In this document: positions 10,520 to 20,024 of the stretch, piece after piece
How the letters are laid out: each line of letters opens with the position of its first letter
Numbering within the stretch: the first letter of the stretch is position 1
Assembly: GCA_035577545.1 (NCBI GenBank)
Contig: DATLVI010000034.1
Coordinates: forward strand, 62,001 to 126,000
DNA length: 64,000 nucleotides
Source of the DNA: Verrucomicrobiia bacterium
Lineage (GTDB): Bacteria > Verrucomicrobiota > Verrucomicrobiia > Palsa-1439
Reading direction: 5' to 3'
The notes under the pieces: generated by a model
The model's input: only the letters and a program-made list of their open reading frames with translations
Told to the model about the DNA's origin: nothing
The model's database searches: none
Program-made: the position numbers and the translations under genes

Positions 10520-11395
10520 GTGAAGATTTTTTTGGATGGTAAATATGTTTCGGAAGACGAGGCGAAGATTTCGGTCTTTGACCACGGATTGTTGTATGGC
10601 GACGGTGTTTTTGAAGGAATCCGCGTGTACAACGGACGAATTTTCCGTCTCGACCAGCATCTGGATCGGCTCTTCAATTCGGCGAAAGCAATCATGCTGG
10701 CGATTCCGCTGGCGCGGGAGCAACTCGTCGAGGCGTGCTGCGAGACGTGCCGGCAGAACAAACTGAAAGACGGTTACATTCGGCTCGTCGTCACGCGCGG
10801 CGTCGGCTACCTCGGATTGAACCCGTTCCGTTGCAAGAACCCGACCATCTTCATTATCGCGGATCGAATTGAACTGTATCCCGAGGAAGCTTACCGCAAG
10901 GGGTTGAAGCTGATCACCGCGAGCACCCAGCGGACGAATCCGGCGGCAGTCAGTCCGTCGATCAAGTCGCTAAACTACCTCAATAATATCCTGGCGAAGA
11001 TCGAAGCCGTGAACGCCGGCGTGGTCGAGGCAATTATGCTTAACGCACAGGGACATGTCGCTGAATGTACCGGCGATAACATTTTCATTGTCCGCGGCGG
11101 CAGGCTCGAAACGCCACCCGTCAGCGCGGGCGCGCTCATTGGCATCACGCGACAGGTCGTGATCGAGCTGGCCGCGAAGCGCAAGATTGTGGTCAGTGAG
11201 CCGAACCTGACGCGTTACGATCTGGCGACGGCGGACGAAGTTTTTCTCACGGGTACAGCGGCGGAGATCGTTCCCGTCTCGAGCATCGATGGGCGGATCA
11301 TCGGTTCCGGGCGGCCGGGCCACCTGACCTTGAAATTGACGGAGGACTTCCGTAAGTTGACGCGTTCCGAGGGAACGCCGATCGGGGTGAAGTAA
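10520..11395 (+). CDS. ilvE: Branched-chain amino acid aminotransferase, PLP class IV
   Basis: 291 residues with the class IV fold. The start FLDGKYVSEDEAKISVFDHG and YGDGVFEGIRVYNG are typical of IlvE. The PLP-binding lysine is K149 in PSIKSLNYLN, and the C-terminal EVFLTGTAAEIVPV contributes to cofactor binding. It transfers amino groups between glutamate and the keto acids of leucine, isoleucine and valine. A D-amino acid transaminase or aminodeoxychorismate lyase is a less likely relative. It sits 26 bases after lolD and 3 bases before mcsA, an unusual partner for the stress genes that follow. Confidence 0.9.
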   Translation: MKIFLDGKYVSEDEAKISVFDHGLLYGDGVFEGIRVYNGRIFRLDQHLDRLFNSAKAIMLAIPLAREQLVEACCETCRQNKLKDGYIRLVVTRGVGYLGLNPFRCKNPTIFIIADRIELYPEEAYRKGLKLITASTQRTNPAAVSPSIKSLNYLNNILAKIEAVNAGVVEAIMLNAQGHVAECTGDNIFIVRGGRLETPPVSAGALIGITRQVVIELAAKRKIVVSEPNLTRYDLATADEVFLTGTAAEIVPVSSIDGRIIGSGRPGHLTLKLTEDFRKLTRSEGTPIGVK

Positions 11396-11398
11396 CAC

Positions 11399-11908
11399 AT
11401 GGTCTGCGACATTTGCAAAAAAGCTGACGCGACAGTCTACCTCGCCAAGATTGTGGGAGGGAAGCTGTTGAAGGCGAATCTGTGCGAGACCTGCGCCAAA
11501 GAAAAGGGCGTGGAAGCATCCGCGGGCTTCGATGAAGATTTGCTGGTGGGGCTCGGGACGGACATCAAGGTCGAATCGCCGGGCGCACAATGTTCTGTTT
11601 GTGGCTTCAGCCACGCGGATTTCAAGAAGACCGGGCGGCTCGGTTGCAGCGCGTGTTGGGAAACCTTCGAGGTCGGGCTCGCATCGCTGTTGAAGGCGAT
11701 GCACAAGGGGGATCATCACATCGGCAAGGTGCCGACGAAGGCGATGCACACGCTGGTGTTGAGCGGGAAGATCCGCGAGCTCTCGGAACAGTTGGAGAAG
11801 GCGGTGAGCGAGGAAAAGTATGAGGACGCGGCGCAGGTTCGCGACGAGATTCGCGAGCTTGAGGCGAAGTTAAAAAAAACGGGGAGCGCGGTGCGTTCTT
11901 CGGAGTAA
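11399..11908 (+). CDS. mcsA: McsA, activator of the McsB arginine kinase
   Basis: 169 residues. Four CxxC pairs (C3/C6, C29/C32, C65/C68 and C83/C86) form two zinc-binding units. A UVR motif follows in the C-terminal third (LEKAVSEEKYEDAAQVRDEI), the same short module found in UvrB, UvrC and ClpC. In Firmicutes McsA activates McsB and helps deliver substrates to ClpC. It is directly followed by mcsB and clpC, which fixes the assignment. No ctsR repressor gene precedes it here. Confidence 0.92.
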   Translation: MVCDICKKADATVYLAKIVGGKLLKANLCETCAKEKGVEASAGFDEDLLVGLGTDIKVESPGAQCSVCGFSHADFKKTGRLGCSACWETFEVGLASLLKAMHKGDHHIGKVPTKAMHTLVLSGKIRELSEQLEKAVSEEKYEDAAQVRDEIRELEAKLKKTGSAVRSSE

Positions 11909-11915
11909 TGCGAAC

Positions 11916-13025
11916 ATGAAGATCGAGGATTTGCTGAAAAGCCCGGGAGAATGGGTCAAGGCCGACGGACCCAACTGCAAGATCGTCATGTCGTCACGGG
12001 TCCGTTTTGCGCGGAACATTCGCGATTTCCCGTTCCCCGGCTGGGCCAAAAAGGCCGAGCGCCAGAAACTGCTGGGGATGATCCAGCCGGTGGTGGAAAG
12101 CCTGCCGGAGATGGCCGACCACTTCGGCGACTCGATGGACAACATCAGCGCGATTCACAAGCAGGTGCTGGTGGAGCGGCATCTCATTAGCCGCGAGCAC
12201 GCGGCCAAAAATGTCGGCAGCGGGGTGGTCATTAATGACCGTGAGACGATCAGCGTCATGATCAACGAGGAAGACCACCTGCGTATGCAGACCATCAAGT
12301 CGGGCCTGCAGCTCAAGAATATTTTCAAGATTATCGACAAAGTTGACACGGAACTGGAAGAACATCTTGATTATGCGTTCACACCGAAGCTGGGTTACCT
12401 CACGGCGTGCCCGACAAACGTGGGTACGGCGATGCGCGGTTCGGCCATGGTGCATCTGCCGGGCATGGTCTTGAGCGACCAAATCAACCAGGTCGTGCAG
12501 GCTGTCAATAAACTGGGCCTGGCGGTGCGAGGTTTGTATGGGGAAGGAACAGAAGCGCTTGGGAATGTCTTCCAAGTCTCCAATCAGACGACCTTGGGCG
12601 AAAAAGAGTCGGAAGTGATCGAGCGCCTTAACAAGGTAATTTTGCAGATTATTGAGCACGAGGAGAATGCGCGGGTCACGCTGCTTGAAAAGAAGCCCAA
12701 ACTGGTTTATGATCAAATCGGTAGGGCGTATGGCATTCTAAGCAATGCACATACAATCAGCTCCAAAGAGGCACTCAACCTGCTTAGTCTGGTACGTATG
12801 GGGGTAGATTTAGAGATGTTTCCGGCGACAGCGCGGGTCACGGTGGATGAAATGTTCATCCTCTCGCAGCCAGCGCACGTCCAAAAAGCTGCCGCACGCA
12901 AGTTGTCTGCCGAGGAACGCGACATTGCGCGGGCCGAACTGATCCGCGCGCAGTTGGCGGGAATTTCAAAACCGAATCTGAGCGACCGGCCGCCCCTGGA
13001 GAGCGGTACAGTCGAACCAGAATGA
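11916..13025 (+). CDS. mcsB: Protein arginine kinase McsB
   Basis: 369 residues with the phosphagen-kinase catalytic fold but no guanidino-kinase N-terminal domain, which separates McsB from creatine and arginine kinases. Visible signatures are MSSRVRFARNIRDFPFP near 27-43, CPTNVGTAMRGSAMVHLP near 166-183 and RGLYGEGTEALGN near 206-218. It phosphorylates arginine side chains, marking proteins for ClpC-ClpP degradation. It is encoded 7 bases after mcsA and 16 bases before the chosen clpC start, so the three are probably one operon. Confidence 0.95.
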   Translation: MKIEDLLKSPGEWVKADGPNCKIVMSSRVRFARNIRDFPFPGWAKKAERQKLLGMIQPVVESLPEMADHFGDSMDNISAIHKQVLVERHLISREHAAKNVGSGVVINDRETISVMINEEDHLRMQTIKSGLQLKNIFKIIDKVDTELEEHLDYAFTPKLGYLTACPTNVGTAMRGSAMVHLPGMVLSDQINQVVQAVNKLGLAVRGLYGEGTEALGNVFQVSNQTTLGEKESEVIERLNKVILQIIEHEENARVTLLEKKPKLVYDQIGRAYGILSNAHTISSKEALNLLSLVRMGVDLEMFPATARVTVDEMFILSQPAHVQKAAARKLSAEERDIARAELIRAQLAGISKPNLSDRPPLESGTVEPE

Positions 13026-13041
13026 GAGGAGGGTGATGGAA

Positions 13042-15498
13042 ATGAACAATTTCACGCCGCGAGCACAACAGGTGCTCGCGTTGGCCCGCAAGGAAGCGGA
13101 CCGGTTCAACCACAACTATGTGGGCACTGAGCATCTGCTGCTCGGTCTGATTAAGCTGGGCCAGGGCGTTGCGGTCAACGTTCTCCAGAAGATGGGCCTG
13201 GATCTCGAGACCGTCCGCATGGAAGTGGAGAAACAAATCGGCACCGGCCCCGAGACCAAGATGGTCGGCAACATTCCCTACACCCCGCGGGTGAAGAAGG
13301 TCCTCGCGCTGGCGCAGAAGGAAGCGAAGCAACTCAATCACAACTACGTGGGCACTGAGCACATCCTGCTCGGCCTGCTCCGCGAAGGTGAAGGCGCCGC
13401 CGCGCGTATCCTGAAGTCGCTCGACGTTGATATCGAGCGGTGCCGCAATGAGATTCTCAAGGAGCTCGATCCCAATTTCACCCCGAGCGAAGGTGGTGTC
13501 GAAGAAGGCGAAGCCGGCGGCGGCAAGAAGGAAATGAAGACGCCAGCCCTGCGCATGTTCGGACGCGACCTGACCGAATTGGCCCGCAAAAACGAACTTG
13601 ACCCGGTCGTGGGCCGCCAGAATGAAATCGAGCGCGTCATCCAGATTTTGTGCCGTCGCACAAAGAACAACCCCGTGCTGCTCGGCGAAGCGGGCGTTGG
13701 TAAGACCGCGATCGTGGAAGGCCTCGCGCAGGAAGTTGCCAAGGGCAATGTCCCCGAGATTTTGCGCGACAAGCGGGTTGTGACCCTCGACCTAGCGTTG
13801 ATGGTGGCGGGAACGAAGTACCGCGGCCAGTTCGAAGAGCGTATCAAGGCCGTCATGGACGAGATCAAGCGCTCGAAGAACGTCATTCTCTTTGTCGATG
13901 AATTGCACACCATTGTCGGCGCCGGTTCCGCCGAAGGCGCGATGGACGCCAGCAATATCATCAAGCCTGCGCTCTCGCGGGGCGAGTTGCAGGTGGTCGG
14001 CGCAACCACGATGAACGAATACCGCAAGTACATCGAGAAGGACGCTGCTTTGGAACGCCGTTTCCAAACCGTCGTGGTGGAGCCACCGACCGTGGAGCAG
14101 ACCGTCGAGATCCTGAAGGGTCTGCGTCCAAAGTACGAGGAGCATCATCGCGCCAAATTCTCGGACGAAGCTCTGCTATCGGCTTCACGGCTTTCGGACC
14201 GGTACATCACCGGCCGATTCCTACCCGACAAGGCAATTGACGTCATGGACGAAGCCGGCGCCCGCGCCCGCATTCAATCGATGACGCGACCGCCGAATAT
14301 CCAGGATTCGGAGCGCGACATCGAAAAGATCAAAGAAGAAAAAGAGGCAGCGATCAAAGCGCAGGACTTTGAATTGGCCGCCAGTCTGCGTGACAAAGAA
14401 AAGCACGCGCGGGAAAATCTGGAACAGACACTCGCGGAATGGCGCCAGGCGCGCGATGAGAAGCAGATTGTCATTACTGAAGACGACATCATGCAGATTG
14501 TCGCCAAATGGACCGGCATACCCCTAAGCCGCATGGAACAGAAGGATGCCGAGAAGTTGCTCCAGATGGAGGCCGAACTGCGCAAGACAGTCATCGGCCA
14601 GGACGAGGCTGTCGTGGCGATCAGCAAGGCGCTACGCCGCAGCCGCGCCGACCTCAAGGACCCGAACCGTCCCATCGGCTCGTTTGTGTTCCTTGGCCCG
14701 ACTGGCGTGGGCAAGACATTGATGGCCCGTGCGCTCGCGGAGTTCATGTTCGGCGATCAGGACGCGCTCATCCAACTCGATATGAGCGAGTACATGGAGA
14801 AATTCAACGTCTCGCGTCTCGTCGGCTCGCCTCCGGGCTACGTCGGATATGAAGAAGGCGGCCAATTGACGGAACGCGTGCGTCGCCGCCCATATTCGGT
14901 CGTGCTATTTGACGAAATCGAGAAGGCGCATCCTGACGTTATGAACATGCTCTTGCAAATTCTGGAGGATGGTCATCTGACCGACGCGCTCGGTCGCAAG
15001 GTGGACTTCCGCAACTGCGCTGTCATCATGACCTCGAACATCGGCGCCGACACGATTCGCAAGGCGGGTGAACTTGGTTTCGCGCCCGCGAAGGAAGAAC
15101 ACGTGTACGGAGATATGAAGGGCAAGCTGCTCGAGGAAGCCAAGCGCGCGTTCAAGCCTGAATTCATGAATCGCCTCGATGATGTCATTGTTTTCCACAC
15201 TCTGACCAAGGCTGATATGGGCCAGATCGTCCATCTCGAGGTCGAGAAGGTCAAGAGTCGCCTCAAGTACAAGGACGTTGAGATCAGCCTCACGTCGGCA
15301 GCGACCGACTTCCTGATTGAGAAGGGCTACGATCCGCAGTTTGGCGCGCGTCCCTTGCGTCGCGCGGTGGAAAAATACCTGCAGGACCCGCTTGCCGAGG
15401 AAATCCTGCGCGGCAATATCAAGCCGAGCGAGACGATCGAAATCACTGTCGGCGACGGCAAGCTGGATTTCAACCAGCTCGCCGCCAGCGCCAGCTAG
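13042..15498 (+). CDS. clpC: AAA+ unfoldase ClpC
   Basis: 818 residues from the ATG at 13042. Two Clp N repeats (about 1-145) begin [19 protein letters not shown]. The first AAA module has Walker A GEAGVGKT near 217. A UVR-type middle segment ([17 protein letters not shown]) lies near 440, and the second AAA module has GPTGVGKT near 553. It unfolds proteins, including those marked by McsB, for the ClpP protease. GAGGAGG sits 9 bases before the chosen ATG. An upstream GTG at 13033 and ATG at 13036 are too close to that site. Confidence 0.97.
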   Translation: MNNFTPRAQQVLALARKEADRFNHNYVGTEHLLLGLIKLGQGVAVNVLQKMGLDLETVRMEVEKQIGTGPETKMVGNIPYTPRVKKVLALAQKEAKQLNHNYVGTEHILLGLLREGEGAAARILKSLDVDIERCRNEILKELDPNFTPSEGGVEEGEAGGGKKEMKTPALRMFGRDLTELARKNELDPVVGRQNEIERVIQILCRRTKNNPVLLGEAGVGKTAIVEGLAQEVAKGNVPEILRDKRVVTLDLALMVAGTKYRGQFEERIKAVMDEIKRSKNVILFVDELHTIVGAGSAEGAMDASNIIKPALSRGELQVVGATTMNEYRKYIEKDAALERRFQTVVVEPPTVEQTVEILKGLRPKYEEHHRAKFSDEALLSASRLSDRYITGRFLPDKAIDVMDEAGARARIQSMTRPPNIQDSERDIEKIKEEKEAAIKAQDFELAASLRDKEKHARENLEQTLAEWRQARDEKQIVITEDDIMQIVAKWTGIPLSRMEQKDAEKLLQMEAELRKTVIGQDEAVVAISKALRRSRADLKDPNRPIGSFVFLGPTGVGKTLMARALAEFMFGDQDALIQLDMSEYMEKFNVSRLVGSPPGYVGYEEGGQLTERVRRRPYSVVLFDEIEKAHPDVMNMLLQILEDGHLTDALGRKVDFRNCAVIMTSNIGADTIRKAGELGFAPAKEEHVYGDMKGKLLEEAKRAFKPEFMNRLDDVIVFHTLTKADMGQIVHLEVEKVKSRLKYKDVEISLTSAATDFLIEKGYDPQFGARPLRRAVEKYLQDPLAEEILRGNIKPSETIEITVGDGKLDFNQLAASAS

Positions 15499-15518
15499 AA
15501 ATAGTTGTTGCTTCACAA

Positions 15519-15550
15519 GAGGCCGTCCCGGAGAAGCCCGGGGCGGCTTC
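15519..15550 (+). terminator. Hairpin after clpC
   Basis: The segments aggccgtcccgg and cccggggcggctt pair with one G-T wobble around a short loop, starting 20 bases after the clpC stop. The hairpin is GC-rich and there is only a weak T-rich tail. It plausibly ends the mcsA-mcsB-clpC transcript before mlaE. Confidence 0.5.
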
Positions 15551-15625
15551 TGGCTTTCGAGGAGGCGCGGCCTGTCCCTACGGCGGGCTTGCAACGGTCT
15601 GACCACTTCCTTATGCTGCCGCGAC

Positions 15626-16411
15626 ATGACTGCTGCACTGGCCAGTTTCCGGGAGGTGATGCTCGACCAACTCAATCAGTTGGGCGCGCTGCTGCTGCTC
15701 CTGATCGACATCTTCAAGACCGCGTTTTCGAAGCGGCCACGTTGGGCGGAAATGATCGAGCAGATCTACAAGATCGGCTGGCAATCACAGGCTGTCGTCG
15801 TCATCACCGGCGCGTTCACGGGAATGGTGTTTGCCGATCAAATCTACAACCAGTTTCACAAGGTGAAAATGGACACGGCGGTTGGCCCGGTCGTGAGCGT
15901 GGCCATGACCCGCGAGCTGGCCCCGGTCTTGACGGCGTTGATGGTTGCCGGACGCGTGGGGGCGGCGATCGCAGCGGAACTGGGCACGATGAAAGTCACG
16001 GAGCAGTTGGATGCGCTGCGTTCGATGGGAACGGCCCCGGTTGATTATCTGGCGGTGCCACGGTTCCTGGCGCTGCTGTTGGCGTTGCCGCTGCTGACAG
16101 CGGAGGCGATGTTCTTTGGGATTTTCAGCGGCTATCTGATCGGGGTGGACATGCTGGGGATCGATAAGGCGTATTTTCTGACGAACATGTACAAGTTCAC
16201 GTCAGCGAAAGATGTGATGAGCGGCCTGATCAAGTCCGTCTTCTTCGCCATATTTATCGGGTTGATCTCCTGTTACAAGGGTTTCCACGCTGGCGAAGGA
16301 GCCGAGGGCGTCGGGCGCGCCACGACGCAGGCCGTCGTGGTGTCTTCGCTGACGGTCCTAATCGCCAATTTCTTCATTGCGGTGTTGTTCAACGCGATCA
16401 TTCCGCCATGA
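15626..16411 (+). CDS. mlaE: MlaE/YrbE-type lipid transport permease
   Basis: 261 residues with about five membrane helices. The conserved MlaE core is clear: AVVVITGAFTGMVFADQIY near 53-71, TRELAPVLTALMVAGRVGAAIAAELG as two adjoining conserved blocks near 91-116, and MKVTEQLDALRSMG near 117-130. It forms the inner-membrane channel of an ABC system that moves phospholipids between membranes. The upstream in-frame region overlaps the clpC end and is not coding here. The ATG at 15626 lacks a clear ribosome-binding site, and an ATG at 15659 is the alternative. It overlaps mlaF by 4 bases. Confidence 0.92.
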   Translation: MTAALASFREVMLDQLNQLGALLLLLIDIFKTAFSKRPRWAEMIEQIYKIGWQSQAVVVITGAFTGMVFADQIYNQFHKVKMDTAVGPVVSVAMTRELAPVLTALMVAGRVGAAIAAELGTMKVTEQLDALRSMGTAPVDYLAVPRFLALLLALPLLTAEAMFFGIFSGYLIGVDMLGIDKAYFLTNMYKFTSAKDVMSGLIKSVFFAIFIGLISCYKGFHAGEGAEGVGRATTQAVVVSSLTVLIANFFIAVLFNAIIPP

Positions 16412-17172
16412 TCAACATTGAGGGATTGTGGAAAAGCTTTGGCAGCGCGGAGGTCTTGCGCGGCGTGGACTTGGAAATTCCCGACGGCGAGACCGTCGTC
16501 ATCATCGGACGTAGCGGCGGCGGCAAAAGTGTGCTATTGAAACACCTTTGCGGGTTGCTCAAGCCAGACAAGGGCAAAGTCCTGGTCGACGGCGTGGACA
16601 TTGTGCCGCTGGACGAAGAAGAAATAACGCCGATCCGCAAGGAATTTGGTTTTCTCTTCCAGAGCGCGGCGCTCTTCGACTCGATGACGCTGTACGACAA
16701 CGTGGCGTTTCCGCTGCGCGAGGAACACCTTCCCGAGGCCGAGGTCCGGAAGCGCGTCGAGAGAGCGTTGACCATCGTGGATTTATTGAAGGCCGAAGAC
16801 AAGAAACCAGCCGAACTCAGCGGCGGCATGCGCAAGCGCGCGGGTTTGGCGCGCGCGGTCGTGGCCGACCCGAAGTACGTGCTCTACGATGAGCCGACGA
16901 CGGGGCTGGATCCCATTCGCGCCGACAATATCAACCAGTTGATCCGGTGCCTGCATGATCAATTACACGTCACCGGGGTCGCCGTGACGCATGACATGGT
17001 TAGTGCGTACAGGATTGCGGATCGTATCGCGATGTTGCACGAGGGAAAGATCCATGTGGTCGGGACCCCAAAAGAGATCCAGGCGACGCAAGACCCCGTC
17101 GTGAGGCAATTCATTACAGGCGTGGGTGACGAAACTCAGGAGGTGCAGCGTGGCACAGCAACGGTTCACTGA
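16408..17172 (+). CDS. mlaF: MlaF-type ABC ATP-binding protein
   Basis: 254 residues with a full ABC set: Walker A GRSGGGKSV near 33, signature LSGGMRKRAGLARA near 138-151, Walker B VLYDEPTTGLDP near 157-168 and VTHDM with the switch histidine. The GGMRKR form of the signature is typical of MlaF. It drives lipid transport with the MlaE permease encoded just upstream (ATGA overlap). The C-terminal tail overlaps the start of mlaD by 23 bases. Confidence 0.95.
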   Translation: MINIEGLWKSFGSAEVLRGVDLEIPDGETVVIIGRSGGGKSVLLKHLCGLLKPDKGKVLVDGVDIVPLDEEEITPIRKEFGFLFQSAALFDSMTLYDNVAFPLREEHLPEAEVRKRVERALTIVDLLKAEDKKPAELSGGMRKRAGLARAVVADPKYVLYDEPTTGLDPIRADNINQLIRCLHDQLHVTGVAVTHDMVSAYRIADRIAMLHEGKIHVVGTPKEIQATQDPVVRQFITGVGDETQEVQRGTATVH

Positions 17173-18178
17173 ACTCAGAGTGGGTATTTTTGTGGTGATC
17201 TGCCTGGCGTTGGTCGCTGGCTTGATCCTCAAGTTTGGCAAGTACGAGCGGTTGGCGACGAAGACCTACCAGATTACCGTCGTCTTCGCAAACGTCGGAG
17301 GCATCGTCAAGGATGCCAGTGTGCTCTACGGTGGGATCGCCGTCGGCAAGGTGCGCGACATCACGCTCGACGAGGAAGGCATGCTAAAAATCTACGTCAA
17401 ACTGGATATTTATCAGACAGTGAAGATCCGGAGCGATGCCCGATTCGTTATTAACCAATCCGGACTGCTCGGGGACCGCTATGTCGACGTGGTTCCCCAG
17501 GGGGCGACCAACGCGTTCCTCGAAGCGGGGGCCACTGTCCAGGGATCTGCAAGCGCAGATCTGACCGAGGCAATCCATGGTGTTGCCGAGGTGTTGCATC
17601 AAGCGTCCGGGACAATCGAACGGGTGGACAAGGCCATTCAACGCATCGACGAGACAGTGTTGAGCCGCCAGAGCCTGGACCATATCGACGCGTCGCTGGT
17701 CAACCTCGACGTGGCCAGCAGTAACGCCGTCGGCTTGACGTTAAGCCTGCGCAACATTGTCGATGAGAACCGCGGTAAAGTGGACAATACGCTGACACGG
17801 TTCTCGGACGCCGCCGATAATCTCAGCAAGACCGCCAGTAATGTCGACCAACTTGTCAGCGCGAATCAGGATGACATCCGCGCGGCGATGAAAAACCTGG
17901 CCGAAAGCACCGCACGGGTGAACGATATTCTCGCGCGACTGGAGAAGGGTGAGGGAACCGTCGGTAAATTGCTCGTCGATCCAACGTTGCATGACGAAAT
18001 TGTGCACCTCGTACAAAATTGGCGCAAATACGGCCTCCTGTACAAGGAGGGCAACCGGCCGACCCCGAAAACCATCGAGGAACCGAGGCGCGGTACTGTT
18101 CCGCAACCTGCACGACCCGTCCAAAGCGGCGGCGGAACCCTTATTTTCGGCACGGACTCCACGCCGCCGTCCAGGTAG
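17150..18178 (+). CDS. mlaD: MlaD-like MCE domain protein
   Basis: 342 residues. One N-terminal membrane helix (about 10-28) is followed by an MCE domain (about 35-115: YQITVVFANVGGIVKDASV, VLYGGIAVGKV, GLLGDRYVDV). A long helical tail follows, longer than in E. coli MlaD (about 183 residues) and closer to the extended MCE proteins of other phyla. MCE proteins form hexamers that carry lipid across the periplasm. GTG at 17150 is chosen because AGGAGG lies 6 bases upstream. No mlaB or mlaC gene is found next to it. Confidence 0.9.
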   Translation: MAQQRFTELRVGIFVVICLALVAGLILKFGKYERLATKTYQITVVFANVGGIVKDASVLYGGIAVGKVRDITLDEEGMLKIYVKLDIYQTVKIRSDARFVINQSGLLGDRYVDVVPQGATNAFLEAGATVQGSASADLTEAIHGVAEVLHQASGTIERVDKAIQRIDETVLSRQSLDHIDASLVNLDVASSNAVGLTLSLRNIVDENRGKVDNTLTRFSDAADNLSKTASNVDQLVSANQDDIRAAMKNLAESTARVNDILARLEKGEGTVGKLLVDPTLHDEIVHLVQNWRKYGLLYKEGNRPTPKTIEEPRRGTVPQPARPVQSGGGTLIFGTDSTPPSR

Positions 18179-18252
18179 CCGGACGCCCGCCGGGAATTAT
18201 TCTCTGGCCTTAAACCTGCTGCTTTTGCTCCCCGAGAGATGGGTTTAGAGCT

Positions 18253-19320
18253 ATGACGCTGTTAATGTTAAGAATCTTTTTCCTGATCCTCTGTGTGATG
18301 GGGAGTTGGTCCATCTCGCAGTTGGAGGATCAGTGGGCACAGCACCCCGTTATCGCCATCCTGATCGGCCTGGTCGGCGGTGGCGCGTTCATCGGTATCG
18401 ACAAGGCCCTGAAAGGCTTCTCGTTGCGTGGGCTCTCGGCCGCCACGTTTGGCATTCTCGTCGGATTCACGATCAGCTACTTCATTGGTAATTCGGTTTT
18501 GTTCAAGTTCATCGACGAAGAGCCGAAACTGATTGCGCAGATTGTCATGTACGTGGTCGGCACCTATCTCGCGATGGTGATCGCGCTACGCGCCAAGGAC
18601 GAGTTCAACCTCGTTATCCCTTACGTGAAGTTCATCAAGGAGAACAAACCCGAGCGGCTCGTGTTGCTCGACACCAATATCATCATCGACGGCCGCATCC
18701 AGGAAGTTTGCCTGACCGGCTTTCTCGATGCTGTGTTCATCGTGCCACGGTTTGTACTCGATGAATTGCAGTACATCGCCGACGCCGGGGATGAAATCAA
18801 GCGTGTGCGCGGACGCCGCGGCCTCGAAGTGCTCAAGATGCTCCAGCTCAACCCGCGCGTGGAAGTGAAGTTCCATGAGAACGAACTGCCCGACGTGAAG
18901 GAAGTGGACGCCAAGCTGGTGCAGTTGGCCAAGATGCTGCCGGCCGAGATTCTAACCAATGACTACAACCTCAATCGGATTGCCGAGCTGCAGCACGTGA
19001 GGGTACTCAACCTTCACGAACTTTCCAAGTCTTTGCGCCCTGTCGTTTTGCCGGGCGAGAAGCTCACGGTTCGCCTCATCAAGGAGGGGCGCGAACCGCA
19101 ACAAGCCATCGCCTATCTCGACGACGGGACGATGATCGTCGTGAACCATGCCCGCCAGTTCGTGGGCCACGAGATCGAGGTCACCGTCGCCAGTGTGTTG
19201 CAAACGGCCGCGGGCCGCATGGCGTTTGCTGAAGTGGTCAATGGCAATGCCGGGTACACCGGCCACACCGAGGCCGGGTCGCCCGCCGAAGAGCGGGGCA
19301 GGCTTGCTCCTGTAAACTGA
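18253..19320 (+). CDS. Membrane-anchored PIN and TRAM domain protein, YacL-like
   Basis: 355 residues. Four membrane helices (about 3-20, 29-47, 56-75 and 92-110) are followed by a PIN nuclease-like domain starting at LVLLDTNIIIDGRI near 136-149 with further acidic residues, and a C-terminal TRAM domain (about 270-330: GREPQQAIAYLDDGTMIVVN). This is the YacL/PilT-like family, which occurs beside ispD and cysS genes in many bacteria, as here. RNA cleavage or binding is expected from the domains but is not proven for the family. Confidence 0.88.
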   Translation: MTLLMLRIFFLILCVMGSWSISQLEDQWAQHPVIAILIGLVGGGAFIGIDKALKGFSLRGLSAATFGILVGFTISYFIGNSVLFKFIDEEPKLIAQIVMYVVGTYLAMVIALRAKDEFNLVIPYVKFIKENKPERLVLLDTNIIIDGRIQEVCLTGFLDAVFIVPRFVLDELQYIADAGDEIKRVRGRRGLEVLKMLQLNPRVEVKFHENELPDVKEVDAKLVQLAKMLPAEILTNDYNLNRIAELQHVRVLNLHELSKSLRPVVLPGEKLTVRLIKEGREPQQAIAYLDDGTMIVVNHARQFVGHEIEVTVASVLQTAAGRMAFAEVVNGNAGYTGHTEAGSPAEERGRLAPVN

Positions 19321-19340
19321 GTTCTGTTAGTCTCCCGCAC

Positions 19341-20024
19341 ATGGTTACGGCCATCGTGCTGGCTGCCGGGCGCTCGACGCGAATGGGCGGCGGCTCCAAC
19401 AAGCAATTCATCGAACTTCTCGGTAAACCGATCATTTGCTACTCGCTGGCGGCGTTTGAGCTGTGCGGTGCGGTCGATACGGTCATCCTCGTGCGCCGTC
19501 CCGATTATGCGCAAGAGGCGGAGCAGATCGTTCGCGAGTTCGGCTTCCAGAAAGTGGTCGCTGTTACCGATGGCGGCGTCGAGCGCCAGAACTCAGTGTG
19601 GAACGGCCTGGAGAAATGTGATCCTGCCACGGAAATTGTCGCGGTCCACGACGGCGCCCGGCCCTTGGTGACTTCAGCACTGATTGCATCGACCATTGCC
19701 AGCGCCCGCTCTTTCGAGACAGGGATTGCAGCTACGAAGGTTGTCGATACGATCAAGGAAGTTAACGACGATAAGACTGTTGTCCGCACGGTGGATCGCA
19801 CGAGGCTGTGGGCGGTCCAGACGCCGCAGACGGTGCGTTATGCGTTGCTCAAGGAAGCATACACGAAAATATTTGCGGATAAGGCCCTGGTGACGGATGA
19901 AGCGGCTGCGGTCGAGTCGCTGGGCCAGAAAGTTCATTTGGTCGAGACACCGTTTCTGAATCTGAAGATCACCATGTCATCGGATCTGGCCATGGCTGAG
20001 GCATTACTTCGGGTGCGGTCATGA
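19341..20024 (+). CDS. ispD: 2-C-methyl-D-erythritol 4-phosphate cytidylyltransferase
   Basis: 227 residues. The nucleotide-binding start VLAAGRSTRMGGGSNKQF near 6-23, HDGARP near 104 and the C-terminal FLNLKITMSSDLAMAEALL are typical of IspD. It joins CTP and methylerythritol phosphate in the non-mevalonate isoprenoid pathway. The next pathway enzyme but one, IspF, is encoded 736 bases downstream. The genes between are tightly packed, and its TGA overlaps the ATG of the S51 peptidase. Confidence 0.96.
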   Translation: MVTAIVLAAGRSTRMGGGSNKQFIELLGKPIICYSLAAFELCGAVDTVILVRRPDYAQEAEQIVREFGFQKVVAVTDGGVERQNSVWNGLEKCDPATEIVAVHDGARPLVTSALIASTIASARSFETGIAATKVVDTIKEVNDDKTVVRTVDRTRLWAVQTPQTVRYALLKEAYTKIFADKALVTDEAAAVESLGQKVHLVETPFLNLKITMSSDLAMAEALLRVRS

